64,000 nt of DNA from assembly GCF_900113335.1 (NCBI RefSeq), contig NZ_FOOX01000008.1:149322-213321 (forward strand). Reading direction: 5' to 3'. Under the pieces are notes generated by a model, which had not been told where the DNA came from, did not search any database, and worked only from the letters and a program-made list of their open reading frames with translations. This document shows positions 9,268 to 17,826 of the stretch, piece by piece; position 1 is the first letter of the stretch; each line of letters starts with the position of its first letter. The DNA comes from Desulfotruncus arcticus DSM 17038 (GTDB lineage: Bacteria > Bacillota > Desulfotomaculia > Desulfotomaculales > Desulfallaceae). A program made the position numbers and the translations under genes.

Positions 9268-10008
9268 ATGAATATCCATAAAGAAGTTCGCCAGAGCACG
9301 TCAGATAATAGCCTCTTTGAGAACATTACCCAGATGTGGCTGGAAATACTGGCCGGGCTTTCCCATGACATGAGAACGCCTTTATCCTCCATAAAGGGCT
9401 ATGCCACCACCCTGCTGAGAGAAGATGTATCATGGGATGTTGAAACCCAAAGAGAGTTTTTAAAAATCATTATTGAAGAAACAGATTTTCTGGAAAGCCT
9501 GATCTCTAAATTGCTGGAATCCACAACCTTAAGCTGGAAAGGCGAAATTGAACTTAATAAAAAACCAATATCACTACCACAAATGATAAAAAGAATACTT
9601 AATGACGCCATATATCAAAACAAGCAGCATACTTTTCATGTCCTGATACCGGAACCTTTTCCACTGGTTAACGCCGATGCTTTACTAATCGAACGGGTAT
9701 TACGCAACTTAATTGAAAACGCGGTTAAGTACTCTATGGCCAACACCCTATTAGTTATTAAAGGTGAAATAACCTTTGACGAAGTAATCATATCTATAGC
9801 CGACCAGGGAATCGGTATTGACGAAGAACACCTTAATATGCTATTCGAAAAATTCTTCAGGGTCAATAACGGTACCGATGAGCAGAATAAGGGCCTTGGA
9901 TTGGGTTTACCCATGGCACGCCAAATAATCATTAGCCATGGCGGTCGAATCTGGGCCAAGAGCAAGCCAAATGAAGGAGCCATTTTTTACTTTTCGCTGC
10001 CTTACTAA
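9268..10008 (+). CDS. Soluble sensor histidine kinase
   Basis: 246 residues. The HisKA dimerisation domain has the phospho-acceptor H33 in SHDMRTPLSSIKGY. The HATPase domain has an N box (RNLIENAVKYS), a G1 box (DQGIGI), an F box (FEKFFRV) and a G2 box (GLGLGLPMA). No membrane segment or input domain precedes the H box; only about 25 residues do. The kinase core resembles the C-terminal half of KdpD-type proteins. It is followed 38 bases later by a response regulator, a standard pair. The input signal is unknown. Confidence 0.9.
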   Translation: MNIHKEVRQSTSDNSLFENITQMWLEILAGLSHDMRTPLSSIKGYATTLLREDVSWDVETQREFLKIIIEETDFLESLISKLLESTTLSWKGEIELNKKPISLPQMIKRILNDAIYQNKQHTFHVLIPEPFPLVNADALLIERVLRNLIENAVKYSMANTLLVIKGEITFDEVIISIADQGIGIDEEHLNMLFEKFFRVNNGTDEQNKGLGLGLPMARQIIISHGGRIWAKSKPNEGAIFYFSLPY

Positions 10009-10046
10009 CTATTAAAGACGGCATGTTCGTATTGGGGGGGGTTTCT

Positions 10047-10748
10047 TTGAAAAAAGCCAGGATTCTGGTGGTTGACGACGAACCGCGTCTTGTACGACTG
10101 GTTAAAGTTAATCTTATCGCCAGCGGATATGAAGTAAATGAAGCATACAACGGCAAAATGGCCTTAGACCTTCTCGAAGCTGCCAATTACGATTTAATCA
10201 TACTGGATATCATGCTGGCCGGTGATATGGACGGCTATCAGGTTTGCAGCAGAATCCGCCAATTTTCAACTATTCCCATCATCATGCTGACAAGTAAGGC
10301 CCGTGAACATGACCGGGTTCGTGGTTTTGATGTCGGCGCGGACGATTATTTAACCAAACCCTTTAGTGTTCAAGAATTGATCAGACGTGTCAAGGCTGTA
10401 TTACGCAGATCCTCGCCAATAGCCACTACTGTCACGTGCCCCAGATTCATTTGCAATGATTTGGTAATCAATTTTGCACAGCGCAGGGTATTTGTTAAAG
10501 GCATTGAAGTTGGACTTACAGCTACCGAATATCAGGTTTTATATCACCTGGCTCAGCATGCCGGCAAAATAATTCCTCATGAAGATTTGCTGACATGGGT
10601 CTGGGGACCTGAATACCGTAATGAGGTACAATATCTAAGGGGTTACATCAGTAACCTGCGCAAAAAAATAGAAGATGATCCATCAAATGCCCGATATATC
10701 ATCAGCAAACACGGTATTGGCTATTACCTGTCAAATGACAACGACTAA
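10047..10748 (+). CDS. OmpR/PhoB-family response regulator
   Basis: About 234 residues from TTG 10047. That start is chosen because a G-rich ribosome site (10034-10041) lies just before it, and it begins MKKARILVVDDEP as usual; ATG 10023 has no such site. The receiver domain has D10/D11, phospho-acceptor D54 (LIILDIML) and the TKPF lysine. The C-terminal winged-helix domain ends RYIISKHGIGYYL. It pairs with the histidine kinase just upstream; its targets are not evident. Confidence 0.92.
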   Translation: MKKARILVVDDEPRLVRLVKVNLIASGYEVNEAYNGKMALDLLEAANYDLIILDIMLAGDMDGYQVCSRIRQFSTIPIIMLTSKAREHDRVRGFDVGADDYLTKPFSVQELIRRVKAVLRRSSPIATTVTCPRFICNDLVINFAQRRVFVKGIEVGLTATEYQVLYHLAQHAGKIIPHEDLLTWVWGPEYRNEVQYLRGYISNLRKKIEDDPSNARYIISKHGIGYYLSNDND

Positions 10749-10773
10749 CAACAATATCACGCTTATTTTACAC

Positions 10774-10801
10774 TCTACTTATTACTAAGTAGGGTTTTTT
10801 T
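10774..10801 (+). terminator. Terminator after the two-component operon
   Basis: CTACTTA pairs with TAAGTAG around a four-base loop and is followed by GG and seven T. It lies 26 bases after the response-regulator stop. Confidence 0.8.
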
Positions 10802-10908
10802 ATGTATTCTTTATACTTTCGTTCATTTATTTATGATTTATTTATGACAATTTTCCTATAATGAAAATGAAATTTTTAGAAGAAACCGGTGTAGGAGGAT
10901 TTGTCATA

Positions 10909-12228
10909 ATGTTGGAAAACGCTTTAACGCAAAAACCTTTGTCATTGGAAGTCCTTGATTTGGAAGCTGGTGTTAATAAATATTTTAATAGTGCGGCTGA
11001 ATTTCTCAAACTGAATGATAGTTCTAAAATCTTGTTAAGCACTGCGGAAAAAGAGATTAAAGTATCGTTTCCGGTCACTATGGACGACGGGTCCACCAGC
11101 ATATTTACCGGTTATCGTGTTCAGCATTCAAGCGCCAGGGGACCCTACAAGGGCGGCATCCGTTACCATCCTTCAGTGACAATGGAGGAAACAAAAGCCT
11201 TGGCCTCTTTGATGACTTGGAAGTGCTCCCTGGTTGATATCCCTTATGGAGGGGCCAAGGGTGGTGTAATTTGCCATCCCGCAACCATGTCCGTTTGCGA
11301 GCTGGAGAGAGTAACCCGGCAATACACAGACTCAATTATGGCATTCATCGGGCCCAAGAAAGATATACCCGCACCTGATGTGGGAACGAATGAACTTGTC
11401 ATGTCCTGGTTCTTAGATGAGTATAACCGGCAAAGCGGCTGTCATCACCCGGCAGTGGTGACCGGCAAGCCCATCAGTATTGGAGGAAGTCTGGGGCGGC
11501 TTGAGGCTACCGGATATGGTGTAGCTAAAATCGCTTTGGCGATGCTGGCGGAGAATAACATTTCCCCCAGTCATGCCACGGTTGCCATTCAGGGGTTTGG
11601 CAAAGTAGGTTCATGGACTGCAGCCAGACTCGCTCAGGCAGGCTGCAGGATTGTGGCGGTCTCGGATATCACCGGGGGTTATTATAAACCGGACGGGGTA
11701 TCCATTGAGAAGGCCATGAAATATGTTAATGCTTCACCCCAAGGAACTCTCAGCGGTTATTACGAAAAAGGACTTACAAAGATTTCCAATGATGCTTTGT
11801 TAGGCCTTGAGGTTACTTTGCTGATCCCGGCTGCTATGGAAAACCAGATTACTGAGCAAAACGCCCGGTCGGTAAAAGCTAATTTCGTGATAGAAGCAGC
11901 TAACGGGCCGGTTACTCCAGCCGCCGACCTGGTTTTAGAGCAGAAAGGTATTCAGGTGGTCCCCGATATACTGGCTAACGCAGGCGGAGTTGTAGTGTCC
12001 TACTATGAATGGACTCAAAACTTAAGTGGCCTGAGTCTAAGCCACAAGGAAGTAATCAACCGTATGGACCAAAAAATGCTGCAAAGCCTGAACACTATAC
12101 TGAAAGTTAAAAAAGAAACCGGTCTGAGTTTGCGCCAAGCCGCCTATGTAATTGCCATGGGCAAGGTAGCCGATGCAGCCATGCTGCGTGGCTGGAACTC
12201 AGCTAAAAAGAATGCAGATAATTATTAG
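10909..12228 (+). CDS. gdhA: Glutamate dehydrogenase
   Basis: 439 residues from ATG 10909. The frame opens at 10861, but AGGAGG at 10893-10898 points to 10909. It interconverts glutamate with 2-oxoglutarate and ammonia. The catalytic lysine motif PYGGAKGG and the coenzyme motif GFGKVGSW are present, and the length is normal for a hexameric GDH. A TATAAT-like -10 occurs at 10857-10862. In this genome it could consume glutamate made by the proline-degradation cluster at 28-33 kb; that link is inference. Confidence 0.95.
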   Translation: MLENALTQKPLSLEVLDLEAGVNKYFNSAAEFLKLNDSSKILLSTAEKEIKVSFPVTMDDGSTSIFTGYRVQHSSARGPYKGGIRYHPSVTMEETKALASLMTWKCSLVDIPYGGAKGGVICHPATMSVCELERVTRQYTDSIMAFIGPKKDIPAPDVGTNELVMSWFLDEYNRQSGCHHPAVVTGKPISIGGSLGRLEATGYGVAKIALAMLAENNISPSHATVAIQGFGKVGSWTAARLAQAGCRIVAVSDITGGYYKPDGVSIEKAMKYVNASPQGTLSGYYEKGLTKISNDALLGLEVTLLIPAAMENQITEQNARSVKANFVIEAANGPVTPAADLVLEQKGIQVVPDILANAGGVVVSYYEWTQNLSGLSLSHKEVINRMDQKMLQSLNTILKVKKETGLSLRQAAYVIAMGKVADAAMLRGWNSAKKNADNY

Positions 12229-12255
12229 AACAGTATTCCTGGGAGGTTATGATTC

Positions 12256-12768
12256 ATGTCGGAACTATGTAACAGCGTAAAGGCATCAAATTGCTATCAG
12301 GAAATTATTGAACACGCCATTAAATACGCTGCTGAAAAGACAACCCAGGGCAATATGGAAGAAACAGTAGATAAGTTGCGCCAGCTTAATCCATTAACTC
12401 ATAGCTATTTTAGATACGCCGTAGCTAAAAAGACCTGGGAATTGCTATGTAAGGCAGATCCTTTACTTGTTAACGGATATATATTGGGTGAACATGAGGA
12501 GCGAAAAGTCTCACACAGTGAATCACTATACCTGGTAATATTAGCGAAACGAAAAACAGCGGCCATCAGTTCATTGATCAATGACCTATGTCAGGGATTA
12601 TTGACTGAATATAAACGGGTCATGGAGGAGCGGGCCAAGGATTTGCAGATATTTATGTTGATTGAGCTCATTGACCGGCAGGACTTGTTACAACGCTCCG
12701 GGATGCTGTTAGGCATTCACTTGCCACCGGCAAAATTAAATACAGATACTTCTATTATTGGGATGTAG
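12256..12768 (+). CDS. Hypothetical protein downstream of gdhA
   Basis: 170 residues, mostly helical in appearance, soluble, with three Cys in the first half. GGGAGG lies upstream of ATG 12256 at a suitable distance. It begins 27 bases after gdhA on the same strand, so is probably cotranscribed. No family was recognised. The central and C-terminal segments (EYKRVMEERAKDLQIFML) look like amphipathic helices. Confidence 0.6.
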   Translation: MSELCNSVKASNCYQEIIEHAIKYAAEKTTQGNMEETVDKLRQLNPLTHSYFRYAVAKKTWELLCKADPLLVNGYILGEHEERKVSHSESLYLVILAKRKTAAISSLINDLCQGLLTEYKRVMEERAKDLQIFMLIELIDRQDLLQRSGMLLGIHLPPAKLNTDTSIIGM

Positions 12769-12899
12769 CATGGCAAAGTGTATTTAACTTGTTCTTTATA
12801 TCTTTCCTTTACGTGGGCGCTTGGCTTAGAAGCAGGTGCCCATTTATTTTAAAGTAATAAATGCTAATTTAATGTAGAAAATCAAGGGGAGGATTTATT

Positions 12900-13340
12900 G
12901 TGAACAAAGAACTTACTTTAACACCTTCGGCCTTTTCCAATTTATTGTCGCAGCTGCTATTCCTGGAGGAAAACAAAAAAAATATCCTAGATGATTTTTT
13001 TCCCCGCAAAACAAAAGAAAAAATAGAGTTAGAGGAATTAATTGACGAATATGTTAAAAAGGTCGACCAGCTTATTAAAAACATTAAAATAACCGACGAA
13101 TCTGAAAATGTATTTCCTTTTGTCAGCATCGGCAGCATAATCAGTATTAAGGATACTGAAACGCATGAAACATATCAACATCTTATTTGTAATCCTTACA
13201 ACATCAATACAGATAACAGCATCTCTTATTTATCGCCGATGGGCAGGGCGTTACTTTTAAAATGCCCCGGAGATAAAGTTTCTGTAAATACACCCAGCGG
13301 AGTATACAATTACGTCATTGAATCAATTACTTTTAATTAG
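12900..13340 (+). CDS. Gre-like protein (GreA/GreB C-terminal domain)
   Basis: 146 residues from GTG 12900, with GGGGAGGA just upstream. Residues ~75-146 match the FKBP-like C-terminal domain of GreA/GreB. VSIGSIISIKDTE, SYLSPMGRALLLKCPGD and a final VIESITF strand are all in the expected order. The N-terminal half is a charged helical segment but is shorter than the GreA coiled coil and lacks the acidic DLSENAEY-type tip. It probably binds RNA polymerase in the secondary channel or is a Gre paralogue; whether it stimulates cleavage is doubtful. Confidence 0.75.
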   Translation: MNKELTLTPSAFSNLLSQLLFLEENKKNILDDFFPRKTKEKIELEELIDEYVKKVDQLIKNIKITDESENVFPFVSIGSIISIKDTETHETYQHLICNPYNINTDNSISYLSPMGRALLLKCPGDKVSVNTPSGVYNYVIESITFN

Positions 13341-13458
13341 GAACAATCCTACACATAACCCTCAATGAAAACCTGCGGCTTTCCGCTTAGTGATAGAAGT
13401 ACAAACAGACAAGAGAGCCAAAGGTTATTAATTAATCTGCACCCAGAATAGCGATAAA

Positions 13459-13499
13459 AAAAAGTGGAACACGCTACCCGCCCCCGTATTCCACTTTTG
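13459..13499 (-). terminator. Terminator after fprA
   Basis: AAAAGTGGAA pairs with TTCCACTTTT around a C-rich loop, eight bases beyond the fprA stop on the minus strand. The symmetric flanks could also serve the convergent Gre-like gene. Confidence 0.75.
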
Positions 13500-13506
13500 T
13501 CATATT

Positions 13507-14688
13507 TTAATTAGTAATCATTTCACCCAGCTTTTTACCTGTTTCCCGTACACCCTGCAATTCTTGTCCATCGGGGCGGTACTGGATGTTGATAAAGTCA
13601 AGCGGTGTTTCCCAGCCCATGTCTTTAATGACGCCGGCAACCTCCTTGGCGCCCTGGCCGCCCCAGCCATATGAGCCAAAAGCAAGTCCAATGCGTTTTT
13701 TAGGCCTTAGTCCCCTGATATAGGTGAGGAAAGCGCTCACGGTGGGCAGCATGCCGTTATTTAAGGTAGGCGTCCCAATTAAAATGGCCCGGGCGGTTAA
13801 AAGGTCGGTCATAATTTCAGAGATGTGATTGGTTTGCAAAAACCGCATGGTAACCGGGACGCCTGCGTCCTCCAACCCGTCCTGCAGCGCCAGGGCCACC
13901 CTCCTGGTGGAATCCCACATGGTATCATAAACAATCAATGCTTTGGGATCGGTTTCATTACCGGCCCATTTGCGGTAGACCGGAACAATTTTAGGAATCA
14001 AAGAGCGCCAGATGACACCGTGGCTGGGGGCAACCATATCGATATCCAGCCGGGTAACCACATCAAGGGCTTTGTTTACGTTATCGCCATAAGGAAGTAC
14101 GATATTGGCGTAATAAGTTGCGGCTTCCTCGTGCACAATCTCCCAGCCGAGTTGGTCATCAAAGCGCTCGGCGCTGGCAATATGCTGGCCAAAAGCGTCA
14201 TTGGGCAGCAGCAGTTTTTCTTCGGGGATATAGGTTACCATAGAGTCCGGCCAGTGGACCATCGGCACGTGAACAAACTTTAAAGTGCGGGAACCGATGC
14301 TAAGCTCCTCACCGGAATTAACCACCTTAAAATTCCAATTGTCTTTTTTGTAGTACCGCTTAAGCCCTTTTTGGCCCTGGGGAGAAGTCACCAGCTGGGC
14401 ATTGGGCGCAAGCTCCATTATTTTGGGCAGGCTGCCGGAATGGTCCATTTCCACGTGATTGGAGACCATGTAATCTATCTTGGACGGGTCAATGATTTGC
14501 TTAATCCTGTCCAGCATTTCATCGCAAAGGTAATGCTTGACCGTGTCCACCAGCGTAATTTTTTCATCTACTATTAAATAAGCGTTATAGGTTGTCCCTC
14601 TGGGTGTCACATAACCGTGAAAATAACGCAGGTTCCAATCGATTCCTCCCACCCAGTAAATCCCGGGCTTTAATTCAACAGGTTTCAT
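13507..14688 (-). CDS. fprA: Flavodiiron protein (A-type flavoprotein)
   Basis: 393 residues. The N-terminal metallo-beta-lactamase-like domain carries the di-iron ligands H78, E80, D82 and H83 (NHVEMDHSG), with further His in HVPMVHWPD and APSHG. The C-terminal flavodoxin domain (ALIVYDTMWDST) binds FMN. The family reduces O2 to water or NO to N2O in anaerobes, fed by rubredoxin or similar donors; no rubredoxin gene is adjacent. This fits an oxygen-sensitive host. Confidence 0.95.
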   Translation of the reverse strand: MKPVELKPGIYWVGGIDWNLRYFHGYVTPRGTTYNAYLIVDEKITLVDTVKHYLCDEMLDRIKQIIDPSKIDYMVSNHVEMDHSGSLPKIMELAPNAQLVTSPQGQKGLKRYYKKDNWNFKVVNSGEELSIGSRTLKFVHVPMVHWPDSMVTYIPEEKLLLPNDAFGQHIASAERFDDQLGWEIVHEEAATYYANIVLPYGDNVNKALDVVTRLDIDMVAPSHGVIWRSLIPKIVPVYRKWAGNETDPKALIVYDTMWDSTRRVALALQDGLEDAGVPVTMRFLQTNHISEIMTDLLTARAILIGTPTLNNGMLPTVSAFLTYIRGLRPKKRIGLAFGSYGWGGQGAKEVAGVIKDMGWETPLDFINIQYRPDGQELQGVRETGKKLGEMITN

Positions 14689-14902
14689 TTATTGCTCCTC
14701 CTTTTAGAAAGACTGGCGAATTAATGGTAGTATAATGGGCAAACATTAATGATAATTTGCAAAAACCTTAAAGTTTTCTTAACTATACCCAGGTTAGTCC
14801 TTATATTATCCTAAATATGATTTTTAAAACATGGCAGGATTTAAAGCCTAAATCAAGAACATATTTAATAATTTTTGTTCGGCAAAGGAAGGAAGAAAAG
14901 CT

Positions 14903-15325
14903 ATGTATATTAACAAGCTTTTTGTTTTCGGCACCCTGCTCCCCGGCCTGGATAACTACAAACGGTTTTTAGAAAAATGCCAGCCGGAGTATTATCCAGC
15001 CAGGGCGGAAGGAATCATGTATTACTTGCCCGAAGACGGTTACCCGGTTGTGCTGGAAGGCAAGGGTGAGGTTAAGGGAGTGCTTTATGACTCCGACGAA
15101 TTGCGCGTAGTCTTACCGGAAATTGATGATATTCAGAAATTTACGGGTATAGAAAGCCAAAGTTACCTGGTAAGAAGGATCGTGGACGTGGAAAACCTTG
15201 AAACAGGTGCAAAAGTTAAAGCTCACATGTACCTGTGGCCTCCTTCTAAAGCCCTGTGGCTTAAGGAAAACGGTGTGATCATCTATGATGGTGACTGGAT
15301 GAACTTTTTAAAAACAAAAAAATAG
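14903..15325 (+). CDS. Gamma-glutamylcyclotransferase-fold protein (AIG2-like)
   Basis: 140 residues. The N-terminus LFVFGTLLPG matches the substrate-binding loop of the GGCT/AIG2 fold, and a Glu in the middle (VLPEIDDIQKF) fits the catalytic position. Members cyclise gamma-glutamyl amines or amino acids; the true substrate is unknown. It is monocistronic with a strong terminator immediately after the stop. Confidence 0.8.
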   Translation: MYINKLFVFGTLLPGLDNYKRFLEKCQPEYYPARAEGIMYYLPEDGYPVVLEGKGEVKGVLYDSDELRVVLPEIDDIQKFTGIESQSYLVRRIVDVENLETGAKVKAHMYLWPPSKALWLKENGVIIYDGDWMNFLKTKK

Positions 15326-15365
15326 ATCTCGGGGGATGATATCCCCGGGATCTATTTTATTTTTT
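15319..15365 (+). terminator. Strong terminator
   Basis: AATAGATCTCGGGG pairs with CCCCGGGATCTATT, followed by TTATTTTTT. It overlaps the stop region of the GGCT-fold gene. It may also serve the convergent cold-shock gene. Confidence 0.85.
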
Positions 15366-15388
15366 GTATCAATAGTTTTAGATCTGTT

Positions 15389-15586
15389 TTAGATCATCTG
15401 AACGTTGGAAGCCTGCTGGCCGCGTGGGCCGTCAACTACATCGTATTCAACTCTTTGTCCCTCGTTTAACGATTTGTACCCTGCTGCTTGTATGGCAGAA
15501 AAATGGACGAATACATCCGTACCGTCTTCATTTTCAATGAACCCATAACCTTTTTTGTCGTTGAACCATTTTACAGTACCCTTCAA
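15389..15586 (-). CDS. csp: Cold-shock domain protein
   Basis: 65 residues from TTG 15586, giving MKGTVKWFN. The frame opens two codons earlier (TTG 15592), but AGGAGG eight bases before 15586 decides the start. RNP1 (KGYGFIE) and RNP2 (VFVHFSAI) single-stranded nucleic-acid-binding motifs are intact. It acts as an RNA chaperone in the cold or in growth transitions. Confidence 0.95.
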   Translation of the reverse strand: MKGTVKWFNDKKGYGFIENEDGTDVFVHFSAIQAAGYKSLNEGQRVEYDVVDGPRGQQASNVQMI

Positions 15587-15665
15587 AATCAATTCCTCCT
15601 GTAGTTTAAACTACCAATAGTATTGCCCATTCTAACAAATTTATTTCATCCAGGTGAAAATTACT

Positions 15666-16988
15666 TTAGCCTAACATAATTTTCCCCTCAGGGTAGCGCA
15701 CTTCCGGCTGCCTTTGGCGGTAAGCAAGGGCATAGCCGATTGTCAGCGGCCCTAATCTGCCGAAAAACATAGTAACAATAATCAGGATTCGGCCAAGCTG
15801 GTTTAATTCCGTAGTAAGTCCCAAAGACAGCCCAACCGTGCCCAGGGCCGAAACTACTTCAAACAGCACCTTAATAAAATCGGCCTGGTGCGTTAAAGCA
15901 ACCAGAAAAGTCACCACAAAAATTAAAAACAAACCAAGCAGCGCTATCGCCAGCGCCCTGGCAACTTCCTGGTGGGCAATTCTTCTCCCCAATACTTCGG
16001 TATCCCGCTTACCTTTTAAAATGCTGTAAATAGCCAGCCCCAGAACAGCAAAAGTGGAAGTTTTAATTCCTCCCGCAGTTGAGCCCGACGAACCACCCAC
16101 GAACATCAGGGAAATGATCAATAATTGGGTGGATAAAAGCAGAGAATTCAGATCTACGGTATTAAAACCGGCAGTCCTGGGAGTTACCGCCTGGAAAAAG
16201 GAGGCTAAAAATTTTCCTTCCAGGGTCATTTGACGAAAAGCATGATTATATTCGGAAACAAATATTATCAGCGTTCCGGCAATGATTAAACCGGCAGTGG
16301 TGATTAAAACGACCCGTGAGTGTAAAGAAAATCTTTTGTTTTGTTTATACTTATAAATCTCGTATATGACGACAAAACCTATGCCGCCAATGATAAACAG
16401 GCTTGATATGACCAAATTTACCACCGTGTCCGCGGTGAAAGCGGTGAGGCTGGAAAAGTTACCGAATATATCAAACCCCGCGTTGTTGAAGGCCGAAACC
16501 GAATGAAACAGGCCGAACCACAAAGCCCTGGGAAATCCCATGGCCGGCAGCCAGTGCAGAGCCAGAATAAATGCTCCCGCCAATTCGATACAAAAGGAAA
16601 ATATTAGTAGGTACCTGAAAATATTGACAATACCTTCAATGCTGCTTTTGCCCAGAGCTTGCTGCATAATCAATCTTTGCCTTATTTGAATTCTCTTGCC
16701 CAACAGTAAAGCAAAGAAGGTGGCAAAAGACATAATTCCGAGACCGCCCACCTGGATAAGGAGCAAAATCACCAGCTGCCCAAAAAAGGTCCAGTGAGTT
16801 CCCGTATCAACCACAACCAAACCTGTTACACAAACCGCAGATGTTGCAGTAAAAACCGCAGCAGATACATCAATATTTCCGTCCGCTACCGCCCAGGGCG
16901 TGCTGAGCAAAACACTACCTGTAATAATAGCTGCCAGAAAGCCTAAAACGAGTAATTGTTGCGGGCTTAAACGGTTCAATTTTAGCAT
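15666..16988 (-). CDS. ktrB: K+ transporter membrane subunit, TrkH/KtrB family
   Basis: 440 residues with four M1-P-M2 repeats. The four selectivity-filter loops are visible: TSAVCVTGLVVVDTG, SAFNNAGFDIFG, the SSGSTAGGIKTS loop, and ALGTVGLSLG. It conducts K+ (with Na+ in Ktr systems). It follows the ktrA-like gene by 31 bases in an operon. The length is nearer KtrB than TrkH. Confidence 0.93.
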   Translation of the reverse strand: MLKLNRLSPQQLLVLGFLAAIITGSVLLSTPWAVADGNIDVSAAVFTATSAVCVTGLVVVDTGTHWTFFGQLVILLLIQVGGLGIMSFATFFALLLGKRIQIRQRLIMQQALGKSSIEGIVNIFRYLLIFSFCIELAGAFILALHWLPAMGFPRALWFGLFHSVSAFNNAGFDIFGNFSSLTAFTADTVVNLVISSLFIIGGIGFVVIYEIYKYKQNKRFSLHSRVVLITTAGLIIAGTLIIFVSEYNHAFRQMTLEGKFLASFFQAVTPRTAGFNTVDLNSLLLSTQLLIISLMFVGGSSGSTAGGIKTSTFAVLGLAIYSILKGKRDTEVLGRRIAHQEVARALAIALLGLFLIFVVTFLVALTHQADFIKVLFEVVSALGTVGLSLGLTTELNQLGRILIIVTMFFGRLGPLTIGYALAYRQRQPEVRYPEGKIMLG

Positions 16989-17019
16989 AAATGCGACCTC
17001 TTTTGCTCTCTTTTGCTGA

Positions 17020-17673
17020 TTATTCCAGTTCGATCAAACGCTGCAATTTTTCGTTTTTTCCCAGCGCCACCAGAACATCGCCCTCATTTATTAATTGTGC
17101 CGCAGTAGGAGCCACAATGATATCACCGCCGCGCCTGACGGCCAGCACGGTTACTCCCAATTTGTTGCGAACCCCTATATCCACCAAACTCTTGCCGGCA
17201 AACGAATTGGGGGCCATCATCTCCATGATACTGTAGTCCGGCGACAGCTCAATCTGGTCAAGTATATTGTTCGAAACCATCGACCGCGCCAGTTTTACCG
17301 CCATATCCCTTTCAGGGTAAATCACCCTGGCCCCGATTCTTTCCAAAACTTTACCATGCATGGTGTTCTGGGCCTTGGCCACCACTTTTTTAACCCCAAG
17401 CTCGTTAAGGATCAAAGTCGTCATGATACTCGCCTGAATATGTTCGCCTATGGATACCACCACCACGTCAAAATTTCTGATACCAATTGACTTTAAAGCC
17501 TGTTCGTCGGTGGCGTCCATCTGCACGGCATGGGCGGCTATTTCAATAGCCGCGTTGACAGTATTTTCATCATTATCTATAGCCAGTACATCATAACCCA
17601 TTCGGCTTAGCTCCGAAATAAGGCTCGTTCCGAAACGCCCCAGCCCAATTACAGCAAACTGCTTATCTTTCAT
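17020..17673 (-). CDS. ktrA: K+ transport regulatory subunit, TrkA/KtrA family
   Basis: 217 residues. The N-terminal RCK_N Rossmann domain has GLGRFGTSL and the acidic AIDNDE at the end of beta-2. The C-terminal RCK_C domain (SLVDIGVRNKLGVTVLAVRRG) is the usual site for regulatory ligands such as cyclic-di-AMP. It gates the membrane subunit encoded just downstream. A single RCK_N plus RCK_C unit is the KtrA form. Confidence 0.93.
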   Translation of the reverse strand: MKDKQFAVIGLGRFGTSLISELSRMGYDVLAIDNDENTVNAAIEIAAHAVQMDATDEQALKSIGIRNFDVVVVSIGEHIQASIMTTLILNELGVKKVVAKAQNTMHGKVLERIGARVIYPERDMAVKLARSMVSNNILDQIELSPDYSIMEMMAPNSFAGKSLVDIGVRNKLGVTVLAVRRGGDIIVAPTAAQLINEGDVLVALGKNEKLQRLIELE

Positions 17674-17699
17674 TAAATATCCTCCGTGCTAACCAAGTA

Positions 17700-17796
17700 T
17701 TCAGAATTCAGGAGTCAGGAGTCAGAATTCAGAAGATTAAAAGATGATACTAAAACTACTACGTTATCTTACGAACTTCTGTCTCCTGATCTATTA
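17700..17796. repeat. CAGGAGT-type repeat element
   Basis: Contains CAGAATTCAGGAGTCAGGAG and a partly complementary arm, GAACTTCTGTCTCCTGAT, about 45 bases later, so it could fold on itself. The same heptamer occurs at 25798-25850 and 30035-30055. It lies between ktrA and addA. Confidence 0.65.
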
Positions 17797-17826
17797 TTCT
17801 CAATGTTTATCATATAATGACAAATA

